64,000 nucleotides of DNA, from NCBI GenBank assembly GCA_963753385.1, contig CAVWCC010000010.1:277542-341541 (forward strand), in the 5' to 3' direction. The notes below the pieces were generated by a model. It saw only the letters and a program-made list of their open reading frames with translations, ran no database searches and was not told the origin of the DNA. The translations under genes and the position numbers were made by a program. Numbering within the stretch: position 1 is the stretch's first letter; each line of letters starts with the position of its first letter. Shown here piece after piece: positions 60,814 through 64,000 of the stretch. Source of the stretch: JALZKA01 sp963753385 (GTDB taxonomy: Bacteria > Actinomycetota > Thermoleophilia > Solirubrobacterales > 70-9).

Positions 60814-63005
60814 CCGAACGAGTGACGATCTGGAGCAGCCGCCGTCCCTGGCGCATCGTGGGGGCCTGGGCCGTTGCGCTCGTTGCCGCGATTGCGATCA
60901 CCGCGACGTTCCTCGGCGACGCGCTGTCCGGCGACGAGGACGTCACGAGCGCCACGGAATCGAGGCGCGCGGACGAGCTGCAGGCAGAACGCTTTGCGGC
61001 GGACCGTGACATTGACGCCACCGAGGTGGTGGTCGTCAGCTCCGAGAGCGGGACCGTCGATGACCCGAGGTTCGCGCGAGGGGTCGACGGGCTGGCGACA
61101 GAGCTGCGAGGAGCGGGTGCGGAACAGGTCACCACCTTCCACAACGCCGGCTCGCAGCTCATCTCGCGAGATCGCGACGCGACGGCGATGCTCGTCGCCC
61201 TCGGCCCCGATGCCGAGGACGACGTTGAGAGTGTGGTGGAGGCGGTGCAGAGCCTCGACGATCGAGTCGGCTTCGACGCCGCGATCACCGGCGAGTTCAC
61301 CCTCGACGCGGACTTCTCGACGCTGGCGGAGGAGGACTTGGCGAACGGCGAGCTCGGGTTCGGATTGCCGGCCGCCCTGATCGTGCTGCTGATCGTCTTC
61401 GGATCCGTGGTTGGCGGCCTCATACCGCTGCTGATGTCGATCGTCGCGATCGTCGTCGGTCTGGCGCTGACGGCGCTCGTCGGGCAGGCGTTTCCCCTTT
61501 CCGTCTTCGCCACCAACATGCTCACCGGGATGGGACTCGCGCTCGGCATCGACTACTCCCTGTTCGTCCTCGCCCGCTACCGCGAGGAGCGGCATCACGG
61601 ACGCGAGCAGCTCGACGCGATAGCCACCGTCGGGTCAAGCGCGAGCCGGGCGGTCCTCTTCAGCGGCATCGCCTTCACGCTCGCCATGGTGGGCCTGCTG
61701 CTCGTGCCGAGCACGATCATGCGGAGCCTCGCCGTCGGCGCGATCGCCGCGGGGCTCGTCTCGGTGGCGGCCGCACTGACGCTGCTACCGGCGCTGCTCG
61801 GCCTGCTCGGGGACCGTGTCAATGCACTTCGCATTCCGTTCTTCGGGAGAGCCGCGGGTCGCGAACAGAGTCCCTTCTGGGCAAGAACGGTGCGAGGGGT
61901 GATGCGGCGGCCGCTGGCGAGCCTCGTCCTCGCTACCGCGGTCCTCTTGACCCTGGCCCTCCCGGTGCTCGCTCTACGGACGGGTGAGGCCGGGGTCGGC
62001 ACATTGCCGGACCGGCTCGAGGCGAAGCAGGGGTATCTGGCCCTGAACGCCGAGTTCCCCGGTGAGACCACCGACCCGGTTGAGATCGTGATCGATGGCG
62101 AGGCCGCCTCGCCCGCGGTTCAGATGGGAATCGAGCGGCTGCGGGAGCGGCTGGCGGGCGAGGATCTCTTCGGGCCGCCCGAGCTGGAGACCAGCTCGTC
62201 CGGTGATCTCACCGTCCTCACGGTCCCGATCGACGGCGATCCCCGAGGCAAGGACGCGATCGATGGGGTACGCGAGCTCCGCTCCACCTACGTCCCGGAC
62301 GCCTTCCCGGACCCAGGCTTCGAGGTGCTCGTGGCGGGCGACACGGCCGAGTCCATCGATGAGTCCGACACGATGGACACATGGCTTCCGATCGTCCTTG
62401 CCTTCGTCCTCGGGCTCAGCTTCGTCCTCCTGACCGTCGCGTTCCGTTCGCTCGTCGTCGCCGTCAAGGCGATCGCGGTGAACTTGCTGTCGGTCGGTGC
62501 GGCCTACGGGTTGCTCGTCCTCGTCTTCCAGGAAGGGGTCGGTAACGAGCTCTTTGGCTTCCCGCAGGTGGACACGATCGAAGCGTGGGTGCCGCTGTTC
62601 CTGTTCGCTGTCCTCTTCGGGCTCTCGATGGACTACCACGTCTTCCTGCTCAGCCGCATCCGCGAGCGCTTCCGGCTGACGGGCGACAACACCGATGCCG
62701 TCGCCCACGGCGTCGCCTCGACCGGCCGCATCATCACCGGGGCCGCCCTGATCATCATCGCCGTCTTCAGTGGCTTCGCCCGCGGTGATCTCGTCATGTT
62801 CCAGCAGATGGGATTCGGCGTGGCCGTCGCCCTGCTGCTTGACGCAACGCTGGTCCGCCTCGTGCTCGTCCCGGCGGCGATGGAGCTGCTCGGCGAACGC
62901 AATTGGTACCTACCCTCGTGGCTTCGCTGGCTTCCGGACGTCCGCGTTGAGGGCGCGGAGCCCAGGCGGCAATCACGCTTGGAGCCGGTTCGGGGCGCGA
63001 CCTAA
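60810..63005 (+). CDS. MMPL-family (RND-type) transporter
   Basis: A 731-residue RND transporter of the MMPL group with two sets of about six membrane segments separated by two extracytoplasmic porter domains. GMGLALGIDYSLFVLARYREE and the second-half FGLSMDYHVFLLSRIRERF are the paired MMPL signatures with the proton-relay Asp-Tyr. Substrates are usually lipids or drugs. Start ATG 60810 overlaps the VOC gene. The kinase/regulator pair just upstream is probably its control. Confidence 0.92.
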   Translation: MTERVTIWSSRRPWRIVGAWAVALVAAIAITATFLGDALSGDEDVTSATESRRADELQAERFAADRDIDATEVVVVSSESGTVDDPRFARGVDGLATELRGAGAEQVTTFHNAGSQLISRDRDATAMLVALGPDAEDDVESVVEAVQSLDDRVGFDAAITGEFTLDADFSTLAEEDLANGELGFGLPAALIVLLIVFGSVVGGLIPLLMSIVAIVVGLALTALVGQAFPLSVFATNMLTGMGLALGIDYSLFVLARYREERHHGREQLDAIATVGSSASRAVLFSGIAFTLAMVGLLLVPSTIMRSLAVGAIAAGLVSVAAALTLLPALLGLLGDRVNALRIPFFGRAAGREQSPFWARTVRGVMRRPLASLVLATAVLLTLALPVLALRTGEAGVGTLPDRLEAKQGYLALNAEFPGETTDPVEIVIDGEAASPAVQMGIERLRERLAGEDLFGPPELETSSSGDLTVLTVPIDGDPRGKDAIDGVRELRSTYVPDAFPDPGFEVLVAGDTAESIDESDTMDTWLPIVLAFVLGLSFVLLTVAFRSLVVAVKAIAVNLLSVGAAYGLLVLVFQEGVGNELFGFPQVDTIEAWVPLFLFAVLFGLSMDYHVFLLSRIRERFRLTGDNTDAVAHGVASTGRIITGAALIIIAVFSGFARGDLVMFQQMGFGVAVALLLDATLVRLVLVPAAMELLGERNWYLPSWLRWLPDVRVEGAEPRRQSRLEPVRGAT

Positions 63006-63149
63006 CCCCGAGCCAGCGCGCGGTGGAGACGGAGACAACGGGTCGCCTTGCTGCGCCGCCACGCTCTACCTCGTCGGTCTGCTGCTTAGCGCGACCAGCG
63101 AGAGCCCTGCCGCTTCCTCCCCGCTGTCGTCCCTGTACGTATGACCTTC

Positions 63150-63613
63150 CTAGGACTCGAAGGGGGGCGCCTCGCCCCAGCCCCAGCGAGGGACAGGCGC
63201 GTGCTCGAAGACCTCGGCGTCCGGCTGGGAGTTGTGCATCGCAAGGCGGGATCCCCACTCGGCGTAGGCGACGAGCGCCGAGCGGAACTCGGGGTCGCCG
63301 GAAGGCCGGCGTCGTCGGCCGCGAAGCTGAGCAGCGAGACGAAGCGATGCCGCTCCTCGGGCGCAATCCCAAGGCCGCGATGGTGAGCGAGCATCTTCTC
63401 GTAGCCGCCCAAGTCCTCCGTGTAGCGGGCGGGGCCGCCCAGCACCTCCGACCACCAGGTGCTGACGTGGGCTCGGTGCTCCTCGCTCACCCCGCCGGGA
63501 AAGTACGGCGAGAGGAGCTCGTCACGCTCGACGCGGTCGTAGAAGCAATCCATCAATCGTCGGATCGCCGCCTCACCGCCGGCCCACTCGTACAGCGTTG
63601 GCGTCGCGTTCAT
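63150..63613 (-). CDS. Group II truncated haemoglobin, one frame break
   Basis: A truncated haemoglobin of about 154 residues. TLYEWAGGEAAIRRLMDCFY is the A-B helix start, then SPYFPGGVSEEHRAHVSTWW (distal region), GPARYTEDLGGYEKMLAHHR with the proximal His, and FRSALVAYAEWGSRLAMHNS with the conserved Trp of group II. The frame breaks near 63305; the corrected C-terminus ends GWGEAPPFES at 63150. These haems bind oxygen or NO. Start ATG 63613. No neighbouring gene suggests a specific role. Confidence 0.85.
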
Positions 63614-63671
63614 TGGAGTTGTCCCGCCGTTTCCATTGGTTGCTTCCTTTCGTCGGGTCGCGGTTCGTCTC

Positions 63672-64000
63672 TCATCCAGGAGCTGGCGTCGGCCTGCGCC
63701 GCATCGCGATGTGGGCCGGGGCATCCGCAACCAGCTGCAGGGCTGGATTCTCGACCACGAAACCGTGGCGAGCGTAGTACCGGCATCCGCGGCTCCGCGG
63801 TTTCGAGGTAGCAGTCGACTTGGTCGCGATCGGCGATCTGAGCACCGGCTCCAGCAGCCCGCTGCCAATGCCCATGCGCTGGACATCGGGGGAGACGCCC
63901 ATCGTCTCCAGGTACCAGTGCAGATAGGCTGGATGAAGGCGCGCGCTTTTCGCCCCGGTCATGAATGCTCGAAACGAGCCCGGATAGGCGCGCAGGACAG
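63672..64000 (-). CDS. GNAT-family N-acetyltransferase, C-terminal part (runs off window)
   Basis: The frame is open to the right edge, so the N-terminus lies outside. It reads YPGSFRAFMTG, then LHPAYLHWYLETMGVSPDVQ and the acetyl-CoA loop RMGIGSGLLEPVL, then YYARHGFVVENPALQLV. Between about 63790 and 63835 the frame appears shifted and then restored; the other frame gives the expected QVDCYLETAEPR-like strand. The acyl acceptor is unknown. An ATG at 63962 in this frame is not the true start, since the family N-terminus is upstream of it. Confidence 0.75.
   Translation of the reverse strand, partial: VLRAYPGSFRAFMTGAKSARLHPAYLHWYLETMGVSPDVQRMGIGSGLLEPVLRSPIATKSTATSKPRSRGCRYYARHGFVVENPALQLVADAPAHIAMRRRPTPAPG

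Overview
The window is high-GC DNA with dense coding on both strands, frequent GTG/TTG starts and many 4-bp start/stop overlaps. Together with CSLREA-type beta-helix proteins, Mop-domain molybdate regulation, a type III glutamine synthetase and several Actinomycetota-type families, this points to an actinobacterium. A Thermoleophilia / Solirubrobacterales-like lineage is my inference; no rRNA or other marker is present to confirm it.

1-17.3 kb is a molybdenum island. It carries cofactor synthesis (moaB/mog, moaC, a fused moaD-moaE, moeA, mobA, moaA), molybdate uptake (modABC), a one-component regulator with a MerR-like HTH and a Mop domain, the sulfurtransferase fdhD, a small DUF6457 protein, and three separate bis-MGD oxidoreductases that may use the cofactor. 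No iron-sulfur, membrane or NAD-binding partner subunit is nearby. 17.3-20.9 kb is ordinary accessory content: a DHFR-fold protein, an ArsR/AHSA1 pair with a palindromic operator, and a secreted beta-helix protein.

20.9-37.4 kb is a nitrogen and amine catabolism region: SDR, aldehyde dehydrogenase, gamma-glutamyl hydrolase and PuuA-like glutamine synthetase on one strand; a GlpA-like flavoprotein, FGGY kinase, LicA-like choline kinase and a dimethylglycine-dehydrogenase-like flavoprotein on the other; plus an APC permease, a GntR regulator and a type III glutamine synthetase. Almost every gene here is split by single-base frame breaks, several in C or G runs, with motifs intact on either side. 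That looks more like local sequence error than gene decay, but it cannot be settled from this window.

37.4-53.5 kb mixes lipid and envelope functions (CFAS-like methyltransferase, acyl-CoA dehydrogenase, L,D-transpeptidase, WS/DGAT acyltransferase, and an operon of a citrate-synthase-like lyase, a PaaK-like ligase and a GST), two DHA2 efflux pumps, a PII/ammonium-transporter pair with altered key residues, and an 18-cysteine Csp-like protein. Four TCATCG-type repeats spaced exactly 11 bp, resembling a PhoP box, lie between the transpeptidase and a divergent lipoprotein.

53.5-64 kb looks accessory. A TetR regulator with two matching palindromic operators divides a pair of alpha/beta hydrolases from a truncated esterase remnant. 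The 3' half of a tRNA-Pro lies next to it, which suggests a past integration site. A NarL-type two-component system, a VOC protein, an MMPL exporter, a truncated haemoglobin and the end of a GNAT acetyltransferase close the window.
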